This document shows, piece after piece, positions 52,585 through 61,350 of a DNA stretch of 64,000 nucleotides; positions within the stretch are counted from its first letter, which is position 1; the number at the start of each line of letters is the position of its first letter. The position numbers and the translations under genes were made by a program. Origin of the DNA: an uncultured Armatimonadota bacterium (GTDB taxonomy: Bacteria > Armatimonadota > Fimbriimonadia > Fimbriimonadales > Fimbriimonadaceae); assembly GCA_903833215.1 (NCBI GenBank), contig CAILEM010000077.1, positions 62,001-126,000 of the forward strand, given 5' to 3'. The notes beneath the pieces are model-generated. The model worked only from the letters and a program-made list of their open reading frames with translations, was not told where the DNA came from and made no database searches.

Positions 52585-53733
52585 ATGCGCTTTGCCACTA
52601 AGGCCCTTCGTGTTGGCCAGGACCTCGACCCACAGTTTCGCGCCGTGATTCCGCCGCTCTATCAGTCGGCGACTTTCGGCTGGGAGGACCTGGACCATGC
52701 CCCACCATTCGACTACACACGGTGCGGTAACCCGAATCGGCATCAGCTTGAAGAGGTCATCGCGTCTCTGGAAAATGGCAAGCACTGCGTCCTTTTCTCA
52801 AGTGGTATGGCCGCGATCGTTGCTTCGCTGTCGTTGCTTCAGGCAGGCGATCATGTCCTCATCGCAAGCGACATCTATGGCGGAACGTTCCGAGTGGGTG
52901 AAAAGCTCCTTCCCCGCCAGGGTATTCAAGTGGGTGAATTCTGCGCGCATAACCCTCAGTCGATCACCGATGCCGTTCAGCCCAACACGAAGATCGTTCT
53001 GTTCGAAACGCCAACCAACCCGAATCTGCGGGTTTCGGATATCTCTGCGGTCGTAAAGGTCGCTAAGCAGCACGGCCTGATCGTCATTTTTGATAACACC
53101 TTCGCGTCCCCAGTCCTGCAGAACCCACTTGACCTCGGCTGCGACATCGTCGTCCACAGCACCACCAAGTACATCAGCGGACACTCTGATGTCATTGGCG
53201 GCGCCGTCATCACCAACGACGACGATATCCACACAGCGATCTACGACTGGAACAAGGCCGTGGGTGCCGTGCCCAGTCCATTCGACTGTTGGCTCACGCT
53301 TCGTGGCGTCAAGACGATGGCTTGTCGAATGAAAACGCACTGTACCAATGCCCAGGCTGTTGCTGAATTCCTCGATTCGCACCCACGAGTCGCGAGAGTT
53401 CACTATCCTGGGCTCGCAACTCATCCTGACTACCCCGTCGCCAAAAAACAGATGTCCGGATTTGGCGGCATGCTCGCCTACGAAGTCGATGGAACCGTCG
53501 CCGAGGCTCGCAAAGCCTGCGAAAGCACCCACGTTTTCCTCCTCGCCGAATCCCTCGGCGGTGTCGAGAGCCTCATCGCATACCCGCCTTTGATGTCTCA
53601 CGCAACCATGACAGAAGAGCAACGGGTAGCAAAAGGAATCCCGCCAACCTTGCTGCGCCTGAGCATTGGAATCGAAGATGTCGACGACCTCATCGAGGAT
53701 CTCGATAACTCGCTGAAACTAGCCTTTGCATAG
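52585..53733 (+). CDS. Cystathionine gamma-synthase/lyase-type PLP enzyme
   Basis: 382 residues from ATG 52585 (upstream in-frame codons lack family similarity). Cys/Met-metabolism PLP family: 'PPLYQSATFGW', 'FDYTRCGNPNRHQLEE', 'HCVLFSSGMAAI', 'IVIFDNTFASPVLQNPL' and the Schiff-base Lys in 'VVHSTTKYISGHSDVIGG'; the C-terminus has 'AESLGGVESLIAYPPLMSHATM' in parts. Both synthase (metB) and lyase (metC/cgl) activities occur in this clade and sequence alone does not separate them, so no symbol is given. It acts in methionine or transsulfuration metabolism. Confidence 0.92.
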   Translation: MRFATKALRVGQDLDPQFRAVIPPLYQSATFGWEDLDHAPPFDYTRCGNPNRHQLEEVIASLENGKHCVLFSSGMAAIVASLSLLQAGDHVLIASDIYGGTFRVGEKLLPRQGIQVGEFCAHNPQSITDAVQPNTKIVLFETPTNPNLRVSDISAVVKVAKQHGLIVIFDNTFASPVLQNPLDLGCDIVVHSTTKYISGHSDVIGGAVITNDDDIHTAIYDWNKAVGAVPSPFDCWLTLRGVKTMACRMKTHCTNAQAVAEFLDSHPRVARVHYPGLATHPDYPVAKKQMSGFGGMLAYEVDGTVAEARKACESTHVFLLAESLGGVESLIAYPPLMSHATMTEEQRVAKGIPPTLLRLSIGIEDVDDLIEDLDNSLKLAFA

Positions 53734-53742
53734 TCATCCTTT

Positions 53743-53896
53743 CCGGTGTAGGGGAGAGGCGTGCCTCGCTTCTTGCTGCCGCCGTGATACCAAACGTTGG
53801 GTTCGCAGGGCAACGTAGCGAGACAGGTCCTGTTTTGTGCTGCCGCTGTCATTAACCAAGTTTGGGTAAGCATGGCACGCCATGCCCCTACACCGG
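53743..53896. repeat. Composite palindromic intergenic element
   Basis: CCGGTGTAGGGG (53743-53754) recurs inverted as CCCCTACACCGG (53885-53896). Next to each arm is its own small palindrome, GAGGC-GT-GCCTC (53756-53767) and GCATGGC-AC-GCCATGC (53870-53885). These keep the GGC/GCC core and differ at the outer pairs in a base-pair-preserving way. The middle shows weaker inverted similarity (ccaaacgttggg versus ccaagtttggg). REP/MITE-like in style. Confidence 0.7.
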
Positions 53897-53946
53897 AGCA
53901 TAGAGGCTCGAAATTATCCACACGAATTGGGTGGTCCCCTCGTAGA

Positions 53947-54849
53947 ATGGTTCACCACGCCATGGCCACTACGTCGTTGCTTCCGGACAGGAGAACTCAA
54001 TGGGTTAACACCGTTGAGTTCCCTTTCCAGCCACGGGCGTTTGAATCGCCGGACGGGCGGATGCACTATGTCGACGAGGGATATGGGCAGCCGATCGTTT
54101 TCCTCCACGGCCTGCCGACCTGGTCCTTTCTCTACCGAAAGCTGATCGCACAACTGTCGGGACAATTCCGCTGTATTGCCATCGACCATCTCGGAATGGG
54201 ATTGTCGGACAAGCCGAAAGATGCCGACTATAGCCCTGCCGGCCACACTCATAGGCTTCAGCAATTCATTGCATCCCTCGACCTTCAGAACGTCACGATT
54301 GTCGGTCATGACTTCGGTGGCTCGATTGGGCTCGACTGGGCATCCCAGAATCCAGACCGGGTGCGAGACATCATTCTGATGAACACTTGGGTTTGGTGCC
54401 TTTCGAAGAATCCGGTCATCCGGTCCGTATCCAAGGCCGCATCGAGTCCGATCAACCAGTATTGGTTCCGGTTACTAAACCCGTCACCCAAGTTCTATTT
54501 CCCGATTTTGTTTGCCGACAAGCATCGGCTGCCGAAGTGGGTCCAGGATCAGTATCAGCACGCGTTCAATAATCAGTTCGAAACGTATTGCCCCGAAGCT
54601 CTGGCCCGCGCCTTAACCTCTGACCCAGATTGGTTCAGGGGTGTCGTCGACCGGCTGCCAACGCTACACAACAAGCCATGCCTCATCCTGTGGGGTACCG
54701 ATGACATCACCTATGGCGACGGCGCACATTCACGCCTGATCGGTCTTTTCCCGAACGCCGCTTCCGTCCCACTTGCTGGAGTCGGCAACTATCCCCCCGA
54801 AGAAGCCCCCGATGAGTGTGTAAGGCACATTATCCGGTTCCTGTCATAA
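53947..54849 (+). CDS. Haloalkane-dehalogenase-fold protein with Asn in place of the catalytic His
   Basis: 300 residues from ATG 53947 (ATG 53962 also possible; anything further upstream runs into the palindromic repeat). 'IVFLHGLPTWSFLYRKL' is the oxyanion loop of dehalogenase/epoxide-hydrolase-like enzymes. The nucleophile elbow GHDFGG has Asp122, and 'LWGTDDITYG' offers the acid near 252-253. The catalytic His normally in 'GVGHYPPEEAP' is Asn281 (codon AAC at 54787-54789, one base from CAC). The halide-binding Trp after the nucleophile is Phe and the HG-N/E-P position is Leu. It may bind or trap a ligand rather than turn it over. Confidence 0.75.
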   Translation: MVHHAMATTSLLPDRRTQWVNTVEFPFQPRAFESPDGRMHYVDEGYGQPIVFLHGLPTWSFLYRKLIAQLSGQFRCIAIDHLGMGLSDKPKDADYSPAGHTHRLQQFIASLDLQNVTIVGHDFGGSIGLDWASQNPDRVRDIILMNTWVWCLSKNPVIRSVSKAASSPINQYWFRLLNPSPKFYFPILFADKHRLPKWVQDQYQHAFNNQFETYCPEALARALTSDPDWFRGVVDRLPTLHNKPCLILWGTDDITYGDGAHSRLIGLFPNAASVPLAGVGNYPPEEAPDECVRHIIRFLS

Positions 54850-54901
54850 GGACACGGTTGGACACGATGTCTTTGTTTGATGACGGCGAGGTAGAGAATG
54901 G

Positions 54902-55025
54902 CACGCAAAGTCCGCTAAGGGGCGCAAAGGGATTGAGGTTTTATGCCCGTGGAGATTCCTCCCACGAAAGCGCCGCGTCAATACTTCTTTTCGGACCTTT
55001 GCGTCCCCTTAGCGTCCTTTGCGTG
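54902..55025. repeat. Inverted repeat with ~29-bp arms (CACGCAAAG...CTTTGCGTG)
   Basis: The left arm begins CACGCAAAGTCCGCTAAGGG (54902) and the right arm, read on the other strand, begins CACGCAAAGGACGCTAAGGG (from 55025). The arms continue to ..GCAAAGG with few mismatches and enclose about 65 bp. It lies between convergent genes and could terminate both. The wording is typical of dispersed non-coding repeats; compare 5797-5873. Confidence 0.7.
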
Positions 55026-55033
55026 AGGCTAAG

Positions 55034-56209
55034 TTACAGCCGTACGACCTGATCCAACAGCCACAGGGCACAACCGAGCTTGCTCAGTCGACCGCTTTCA
55101 AGCGTTTGCCCTGCTCTAGTCACCAATACCAGCTCGTTTTGGTCGGAGTCGAAGCCGATTCCGGGCTGGCTAACGTCGTTGGAGGCAATCGCGGCCAGGT
55201 TCTTCCGCTCAAGCTTCTCGCGAGCGACATCAAGTTCGGACGACGGCTCTGCGGCAAAGCCTACGACGGATGCGCCTGGATACGTCTTCGCAACCGTGGC
55301 GATGATGTCGGGATTCGGAACCAATTCGAGGGACAGTGACGCATCGCTGCGTCGCACTTTGCCTGCCGTGCGGATTGCCGGACGATAGTCGGCAACGGCG
55401 GCGGCACCGATGACGATATCAGCATCTGCTCCTGCGGCGAGCGTGGCATCAAGCATCTCTAGCGCGGACTGAACCCGCACGACCTGGGCGTTCAGCGGGT
55501 ATTGAACCTTCACCGGACCCGACACTACCGTAACTCTGGCACCCATCAATTGAGCGGCTCGTGCCAACGCGACGCCCATCTTGCCGCTTGAGTGATTGCT
55601 AAGATAGCGAACGTCATCAATCGCTTCTTGGGTCGGCCCGCTCGTGATCACAACGTGCTTGCCGATAAGCGACTTTCGGGTTGCGGCGAGAGTCATCACC
55701 GCATTGAGAATCTCCTGATTCGAAGCGAGTTTCCCTTGTCCATGCTCACCACAAGCCACATCACCTTCTTGCGGTTCGACAATGATCGCAGCATGTGCCT
55801 CAAGCTTCCTTAACGCGGCTTGAGTCGCATCGTTGACGTACATCTGCGGATTCATCGCAGGTGCGATCACGATTGGGCTTGTGGTGGCCAGCACGATCGT
55901 GGTCAGCATGTCGTCACCAATCCCAGTGGCGATCTTATTGATCGTATTGGCAGTTGCCGGGGCGATTACGATGATATCGGCTTGCCTCGCCCAATCAATG
56001 TGGGCCATGCGCCCCATCTCGGGCTCGTCAAAGGTGTCGATCAGGCACGGGTTGCCGGTTAGGACTTCAAACAGAGCCGGCGTTACAAACTTCTGAGCGG
56101 CATCTGTCAAGCAAACACGGACGGTGAAGCCGCTGCGCATCAGATTTCGGGCAAGGTCGGCGGCCCGATATGCCGCGATGGAACCGCAAACGCCAAGAAC
56201 AACATTCAT
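55034..56209 (-). CDS. coaBC: Phosphopantothenoylcysteine decarboxylase / phosphopantothenate-cysteine ligase
   Basis: 391 residues, bifunctional. The CoaC half has 'GVCGSIAAYRAADLARNL', 'APATANTINKIATGIGDDML' and 'IAPAMNPQMY', with the active Cys in 'GDVACGEHGQGK'. The CoaB half (from about 185) has 'VVITSGPTQEAIDDVRYLSNHSSGKMG' (in parts), 'VADYRP' and 'GKVRRSD', a variant of the K-x-K-K loop. Together they make 4'-phosphopantetheine for coenzyme A. The start overlaps the gmk stop by 4 bp (ATGA), so the genes are coupled. Confidence 0.96.
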   Translation of the reverse strand: MNVVLGVCGSIAAYRAADLARNLMRSGFTVRVCLTDAAQKFVTPALFEVLTGNPCLIDTFDEPEMGRMAHIDWARQADIIVIAPATANTINKIATGIGDDMLTTIVLATTSPIVIAPAMNPQMYVNDATQAALRKLEAHAAIIVEPQEGDVACGEHGQGKLASNQEILNAVMTLAATRKSLIGKHVVITSGPTQEAIDDVRYLSNHSSGKMGVALARAAQLMGARVTVVSGPVKVQYPLNAQVVRVQSALEMLDATLAAGADADIVIGAAAVADYRPAIRTAGKVRRSDASLSLELVPNPDIIATVAKTYPGASVVGFAAEPSSELDVAREKLERKNLAAIASNDVSQPGIGFDSDQNELVLVTRAGQTLESGRLSKLGCALWLLDQVVRL

Positions 56210-56757
56210 TTCTTGGCCAACTCCTCAAGCAGGGTCACGACTTTCTCGACGCTGTCGTTGACGATCTGATGTTGGTAATGGGGAGCATGGGCGAGCTCTA
56301 TATCTGCTTCGGCGAGTCGTCGCGCAATCACTTCGGGCTTGTCGGTCGCTCGCTTTTCAAGCCTTTCGCGCAAGGCATCTTTGTCGGGCGGCAGCAAAAT
56401 GACGGTAAGTGCATCCGGACGCTTCTTCATGACTTCGAGCGCACCTTGAACGTCGATCTTTAGAATTGCGATTCGTCCTTCGGCAAGTAGGCGCTCGGTG
56501 TGTTCGATCGGGGTGGCGTAATAGTTGTCTACGACCTTCTTGTGCTCCAAGAAGGCACCCGCTTCCGCCATTCTTTGAAATTCTTCGACCGACACGAACC
56601 AGTAGTCCACCCCGTCGATCTCACCCGCCCGTGGATTTCGGGTTGCGTAGGCTACGACACGCTCCACGTCAGGGTTCTCGGCTTTCCAAGTATCAATGAC
56701 CGTATCTTTTCCAACCCCGCTAGGGCCACTGAGAATGACGAGCTTTCCGGATCCCAT
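56206..56757 (-). CDS. gmk: Guanylate kinase
   Basis: 183 residues. P-loop GPSGVGKDT, GMP-binding 'ATRNPRAGEIDGVDYWFVS' and 'ILKIDVQGALEVMKKRPDAL' (I/D-x-Q/D-G), and the lid 'RLEKRATDKPEVIARRL'. It phosphorylates GMP to GDP. It begins 5 bp after yvcK and overlaps coaBC; the grouping gmk-coaBC (often with rpoZ between) is common in bacteria, though no rpoZ is seen here. Confidence 0.97.
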   Translation of the reverse strand: MGSGKLVILSGPSGVGKDTVIDTWKAENPDVERVVAYATRNPRAGEIDGVDYWFVSVEEFQRMAEAGAFLEHKKVVDNYYATPIEHTERLLAEGRIAILKIDVQGALEVMKKRPDALTVILLPPDKDALRERLEKRATDKPEVIARRLAEADIELAHAPHYQHQIVNDSVEKVVTLLEELAKK

Positions 56758-56762
56758 AAACG

Positions 56763-58073
56763 CTATCGCCCCACCAAGGCCATTAATCTACCCACGACCT
56801 TCATCGGATCGTGTCGCACGAAATCGGTTTCACTCATGTAATTGCCCTGAAGCACCTTCAAGCCCATCGCACGTATTCGATCAATATCTGCTTCAACCAG
56901 GTGCTGCCCAACATCACGATACCGGTCCAGCAGTGAGTCGTTGGGGACGCCAGTGTTGACCATCACGTAATCGAAAACTTTTCGCTCGGCGTTGTTGATG
57001 ATCGCGCTTACATGCTCACTGGCGCTGAACGAGTCGCTTTCCCCAGGTTGGGTCATGACGTTACAGATGTAGACCTTTGGAGCCGAGCTGAGCCTTAACG
57101 CCTCCGCAATTTCCGGCACCAAGAGGTTAGGGATAACGCTTGTGTAAACGCTTCCTGGCCCGATACAGATGAGATCGGCGGCTTGAATCGCCTCCACCGC
57201 AGCACGATATCCTTTGCAGTCGGGTGGATCGAGATGGATGCGCCGGATGCGCTTGCCCGCATCTACAATCGCGGTTTCCCCACAGATCTCCCTTCCGTCT
57301 TCAAGAACGGCGCGAAGACGAACGTGCTCCAGCGTTGCAGGAACAACGCGACCACGGATAGCCAAAACGTCAGAGGCGATTTCAATCGCCTTCTCAAAAT
57401 CACCTTTCGCCTGGTCGACGAGGGCGGCGATAAGGAGGTTTCCAATCGCGTGGCCGCTGAGCGATCCGCTGTCGTTCTTGAATCGATGCTGGAATAAATC
57501 GGTCATCGACTTTTCTGCATCGGCCAACGCGACCAGGCAGTTGCGGATGTCGCCGGGAGGGATCATTCCCTTGTCTTGAATGAGTCGGCCGGAACTGCCT
57601 CCGTCATCGGTGACCGTGACGATAGCGGTGATATTGCTGCTGTGGTGCTTCAGGCCGCGCAGAAGCGTGCTGAGGCCGGTTCCACCCCCCATCGCCACAA
57701 TACGTGGCCCCTGAGCCAATTGCCGGCGACGCATGTAGACGTCGATCTTGCCGGTGGTCAGCCCCGGATTGAGAGTTTCGACGATGTGGTTGATGACAGA
57801 TCGCACAGCTCGGAATGTCAGATAAATTCCGAACAGCAGGAACATCAGGCCGAGAATCCACTCGGCGTAGGCAATGCGATCTCGGGGTACGAATCGCTCC
57901 AACCCGAGATGGGTCGTACTTGCCAGCCATTTCGCAAACGGCTGGACCAATGGCTTGAACCCAAGGCCCAAGCCGAGTAGAAGTGAAATTAAACCGAGGA
58001 CAAGGAGGCCGACGGACTTTTGGAGACCGATCGTGGATGCAAGCAGTTTCCTTAGTCGATAACTCTTAATCAT
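56763..58073 (-). CDS. yvcK: YvcK-family (gluconeogenesis factor) protein with N-terminal membrane anchor
   Basis: 436 residues from ATG 58073, overlapping the holin-like gene by 8 bp. The C-terminal 320 residues are a complete YvcK/CofD-like domain: 'RIVAMGGGTGLSTLLRGLK', 'VTVTDDGGSSGRLIQD', 'PPGDIRNCLVAL', 'GHAIGNLLIAAL', 'ICIGPGSVYTSVIPNLLVPEI' (in parts) and 'VYICNVMTQPGES'. YvcK binds UDP-sugars and supports cell-wall synthesis and shape. Before it lie two transmembrane helices (about 18-40 and 70-92), absent from B. subtilis YvcK but seen in other phyla, which would tether it to the membrane. Confidence 0.9.
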   Translation of the reverse strand: MIKSYRLRKLLASTIGLQKSVGLLVLGLISLLLGLGLGFKPLVQPFAKWLASTTHLGLERFVPRDRIAYAEWILGLMFLLFGIYLTFRAVRSVINHIVETLNPGLTTGKIDVYMRRRQLAQGPRIVAMGGGTGLSTLLRGLKHHSSNITAIVTVTDDGGSSGRLIQDKGMIPPGDIRNCLVALADAEKSMTDLFQHRFKNDSGSLSGHAIGNLLIAALVDQAKGDFEKAIEIASDVLAIRGRVVPATLEHVRLRAVLEDGREICGETAIVDAGKRIRRIHLDPPDCKGYRAAVEAIQAADLICIGPGSVYTSVIPNLLVPEIAEALRLSSAPKVYICNVMTQPGESDSFSASEHVSAIINNAERKVFDYVMVNTGVPNDSLLDRYRDVGQHLVEADIDRIRAMGLKVLQGNYMSETDFVRHDPMKVVGRLMALVGR

Positions 58074-58461
58074 CCTTGTCGTCCGGAAGAAAGACCCCCA
58101 GAACTCCATTGATAAAGGAGATCAGAAGGCTTGCCACAAACGCCGCGATGAATGAGTGGAGGACCGAGCCAGTAATCTTAAAGCCCAGCTCCAGCGATGC
58201 AGCTATCCAAAGTATGAACGCATTGACGACCAATGAGAACAACCCAAGGGTAATACAGCTCAAAGGGATGGTGATGATTTTGAGGATGCGGCCGAGCGTG
58301 GCATTCAAGAAACTGAGGACGGCGACCCCAATCAGTAGTTTCAGTGCGCCATCTATGGTATGAACATCAACTTCAAACCCAAGCTTTAACGCATGCGTCA
58401 CAAGCGATGCGGCAAATACCGAAATCGCCAACACTAACCAACGAAGTAATAGCTTCCCCAT
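58066..58461 (-). CDS. Holin-like family IV membrane protein (YvlD type)
   Basis: 131 residues with four transmembrane helices and the family pattern 'KLLIGVAVLSFLNATLGRIL', 'IITIPLSCITLGLFSLVVNAFILWIAA' (about 62-88) and 'AFVASLLISFINGVLG'. Although named after phage holins, these are chromosomal proteins of unknown role, and no phage genes are near. The end overlaps yvcK. GGAG lies 10 nt before ATG and CATAAT about 20 nt upstream. Confidence 0.88.
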   Translation of the reverse strand: MGKLLLRWLVLAISVFAASLVTHALKLGFEVDVHTIDGALKLLIGVAVLSFLNATLGRILKIITIPLSCITLGLFSLVVNAFILWIAASLELGFKITGSVLHSFIAAFVASLLISFINGVLGVFLPDDKDD

Positions 58462-58485
58462 GTTTTTGTCGCTCCAAACATTATG

Positions 58486-58523
58486 CTGTACTACAGAATG
58501 GGTCCCGAACGTGACCCATTCTG
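58486..58523. promoter_or_regulatory. Two adjacent dyads in the holin/mutS divergent promoter region
   Basis: CTGTA-C-TACAG (58486-58496) abuts and overlaps CAGAATGGGTC-N8-GACCCATTCTG (58494-58523), a perfect 11-bp arm dyad. They lie between the divergent starts at 58461 and 58543. Either an operator pair or, on the plus strand, a stem at the 5' end of the mutS mRNA. Confidence 0.5.
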
Positions 58524-58542
58524 AAACAAACTAAGAAGTCGC

Positions 58543-61137
58543 ATGCGAACGCATACTAATCCCGTGGTCGGCAGCACTCCAATGATGCAGCAGTATTTCT
58601 CGGCGAAAGCCGAGCACCCCGGGGTGTTGCTTGCGATGCGCGTGGGCGATTTCTATGAGTTTTACGGTGAAGACGCCGAACTCGCTGCGTCAGCGCTCGA
58701 AATCACCCTTACCGGAAGGGAGGACGGCACCAACGGAAGGATTGCGATGGCCGGAGTTCCGTTCCATTCGGTTGAGAAATACCTGGCGAAACTTCTGCAA
58801 AAGGGGATGAAGGTCGCGCTCTGCGATCAACTTGAAGATCCCAAAGCTGCCAAGGGCCTTGTGAAGCGAGGAGTTACTCGCGTCCTGACACCGGGAACTG
58901 TTGTCGAGGATTCGATGCTCAACTCGAATCAGAACAACTACATCGCGGCGATCTGTGTTCAAGATGGCAAAGCGGGACTGGCGATTCTGGACATGAGTAC
59001 GGGCGAGTTCGCCGTCACCGAGTTGCTTGGTGATTCGACCACCGACCTGTTGGTTCAGGAACTAGCCCGACTAAGGCCGGCTGAGCTTTTGGTGGGTCCC
59101 TCGGCCGAAGCGTTTGGCACGATGGCGAATAGCGCCCTTGGGGCGTCGGTGACCGACTCTCAGCCTCTGAGCTTTGATCGGGCGACTCGGAAGCTGACGG
59201 AGATGTTCGAGGTCGCCAACCTCCAAGGCTTTGGCTGTGACGACAAACCTTCGGCGGTGATTGCTGCGTCGATGATCGTCGCATACGCTGAAAAAAACCG
59301 ACTCTCCCTTGCCCATGTCGACAGCCTTTCCACCTATAGCGTCGATGGGTTCATGAGTCTCGACTTCGCCACGCGGCGAAGCCTTGAACTCTCACAGAAC
59401 ATGTTCGACGGTGGGCGGCGCTTTACGCTTCTCAGTGTTCTCGATGAAACGGTGACCTCGATGGGGGCACGCCTGATTCGACGCTGGGTCGAGCAACCAC
59501 TTCTCGATATCGCCGCAATCAAGTCAAGGCAGAACGCAGTTGAGAAGTTTGTCACCCAGGCGATGGTCCGTGGCGATCTCCGAGATGGCCTTCGGAAGCT
59601 CTCTGACTTGGAACGATTGGTCTCTCGTACTGCAACTGGACTTGCAGGGCCAAGAGATTTGGCGGCGTTGCGTGCCTCGCTCATGGCTTTGCCCCAACTA
59701 GCCGATCCTCTGAGGAAGGTTGGGCTGGGCCGTATTCAGGAATTGCGCGAGTTGATCTCAGATCACGCAGAAATCGCGATCCTCCTCGATCGTGCTCTCG
59801 CAGCCGAGCCTCCCCATAGCGTACGAGACGGTGGAATTATCCGTGAGGGATACGACCTCGAACTCGATAAGCTGCGAGACCTCAGTAAGAACGGCAAGGC
59901 CTTCATCGCCGCGCTGGAGCAACAAGAGCAGACCAAGACCGGCATCAAGAACCTCAAGGTCGGATACAACGCCGTGTTTGGGTATTTCCTGGAGGTCTCA
60001 AAAGCGTATTCCGAACGCGTTCCCCCCGAGTACATCCGCAAGCAGACCACAGCCAATGCCGAGCGGTATATCACCGCCGAACTCAAGGATCACGAATCGC
60101 TTGTATTGGGTGCGCAGGATAAGGCACTTGCCTTGGAGAGCGACCTCTTCAACCGAATTCGCCTTCACGTTGCTGAGCACTCGAAATCGTTGCTTCAAAC
60201 TGCGCGTGCACTCGCTGAAATTGACACCATCGCCGCACTTGCCGAAGCGGCATCCAAGCGCGGCTATATCAAGCCGGAAATCGTGCCTGAAGATGTCCTC
60301 GACATCTCAGGAGGTCGGCATGCAGTAGTGGAAGCTAGCACTAGCGGATTTGTGCCGAATGACACTGCGGTGGGAATTGGCGATATCCCGGTCCGAACCG
60401 TGATCCTGACTGGTCCGAATATGGCCGGTAAATCGACGTATCTTCGCCAGAACGCCCTGATTGTGCTGATGGCTCAGATCGGGTCGTTTGTACCTGCCCA
60501 AACTGCCCGTATCGGCTTATGCGACCGCATCTTCGCCCGCATCGGAGCCAAAGATGAGCTTGCCCTCGGTCAAAGCACATTCATGGTCGAGATGGTCGAG
60601 TCGGCCAACATCCTCAACCACGCGATGGAGCGCTCCCTCGTCATCCTCGACGAAGTCGGACGTGGCACCTCTACCTACGACGGACTAGCGATTGCGTGGG
60701 CGATGGTGGAGCACCTCGCCGGAATTGGTGCCAAAACGATGTTCGCCACCCACTATCACCAGCTCAACGCCCTCGCCGACCAGATCCCCGGCATCGCCAA
60801 CTTCCGAGTCGCGGTGGAAGAATTCGGCGACGACGTCGTTTGGACCCATCGCGTTCTGCCCGGTGGCACCGATCGATCCTACGGCATCCACGTCGCACGT
60901 ATGGCAGGCGTGCCCGGGAAAGTCCTCACCCGAGCCGCCGAGATTCTGGGTGAGCTTGAAGAAAAATCCCAAGCCCCCAAAGCCATCCCCGCCACCACCC
61001 AACGGCTACAAATGACCCTCTTCGATATTGAAGAGCCGCCGGTCGTGAAAGAGCTTCAAAAGCTAGATGTGAACCGTCTCACTCCAATCGATGCGCTACG
61101 GCTGTTGGATGAGTGGAAACGCAAGTTCGGGAAGTGA
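58543..61137 (+). CDS. mutS: DNA mismatch repair ATPase MutS
   Basis: 864 residues, full-length bacterial MutS. Mismatch-binding domain with 'MRVGDFYEFYGEDAE' (the F-x-E wedge), clamp and lever domains, and the ABC-type ATPase: Walker A 'LTGPNMAGKSTYLRQNALI', 'GASDELA'-like 'IGAKDELALGQSTFMVEM', Walker B 'LVILDEVGRGTSTYDGLAIAW' (in parts), 'MFATHYHQL'. The C-terminus ends in a dimer-type tail 'VNRLTPIDALRLLDEWK'. It recognises mispairs and recruits MutL, which is not in this window. Confidence 0.97.
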   Translation: MRTHTNPVVGSTPMMQQYFSAKAEHPGVLLAMRVGDFYEFYGEDAELAASALEITLTGREDGTNGRIAMAGVPFHSVEKYLAKLLQKGMKVALCDQLEDPKAAKGLVKRGVTRVLTPGTVVEDSMLNSNQNNYIAAICVQDGKAGLAILDMSTGEFAVTELLGDSTTDLLVQELARLRPAELLVGPSAEAFGTMANSALGASVTDSQPLSFDRATRKLTEMFEVANLQGFGCDDKPSAVIAASMIVAYAEKNRLSLAHVDSLSTYSVDGFMSLDFATRRSLELSQNMFDGGRRFTLLSVLDETVTSMGARLIRRWVEQPLLDIAAIKSRQNAVEKFVTQAMVRGDLRDGLRKLSDLERLVSRTATGLAGPRDLAALRASLMALPQLADPLRKVGLGRIQELRELISDHAEIAILLDRALAAEPPHSVRDGGIIREGYDLELDKLRDLSKNGKAFIAALEQQEQTKTGIKNLKVGYNAVFGYFLEVSKAYSERVPPEYIRKQTTANAERYITAELKDHESLVLGAQDKALALESDLFNRIRLHVAEHSKSLLQTARALAEIDTIAALAEAASKRGYIKPEIVPEDVLDISGGRHAVVEASTSGFVPNDTAVGIGDIPVRTVILTGPNMAGKSTYLRQNALIVLMAQIGSFVPAQTARIGLCDRIFARIGAKDELALGQSTFMVEMVESANILNHAMERSLVILDEVGRGTSTYDGLAIAWAMVEHLAGIGAKTMFATHYHQLNALADQIPGIANFRVAVEEFGDDVVWTHRVLPGGTDRSYGIHVARMAGVPGKVLTRAAEILGELEEKSQAPKAIPATTQRLQMTLFDIEEPPVVKELQKLDVNRLTPIDALRLLDEWKRKFGK

Positions 61138-61189
61138 CCGATGCGTTACTAGCCTTGCGAACTCTTCGGAGGTGAGGCCACCACCGAAG

Positions 61190-61350
61190 GCCCCGGAGGT
61201 ATGCCCCGTAATAACAAGGGCATCACCTTGGTGCAGTTCCGAGAGCGCCAAAGGCGCGCCCCATAATAGCGAAGGGCATCGCCCTGGTTGCGCGCAGGTC
61301 ACCAAACACGGAGCGCCAACGGTGCGGCCCAATTCGTGATGGGCACCGCC
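61190..61350. repeat. Degenerate tandem repeat downstream of mutS
   Basis: Three imperfect units of the form 'GGnGCGCCnAAGGnGCGnCCCaTAATnnnnAAGGGCATCGCCC' occur at about 61190-61235, 61246-61292 and 61311-61360. The gap 61138-61468 has no other identifiable feature except a hairpin TTTGCAC-N6-GTGCAAA near 61441-61459. Frames through the repeats look like repeat-encoded chance peptides. Confidence 0.5.

Noticed and set aside
52798-53622. Open frame of 274 codons on the minus strand
   Set aside because: Antisense to the PLP enzyme gene; no family features.
53797-53946. 50-residue N-terminal extension of the dehalogenase-fold protein
   Set aside because: It runs through the palindromic repeat element and shows no hydrolase-family similarity; the fold begins after ATG 53947/53962.
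58066-58461. Prophage remnant suggested by the holin-like protein
   Set aside because: The family is chromosomal and widespread; no other phage gene lies nearby and the gene overlaps yvcK.
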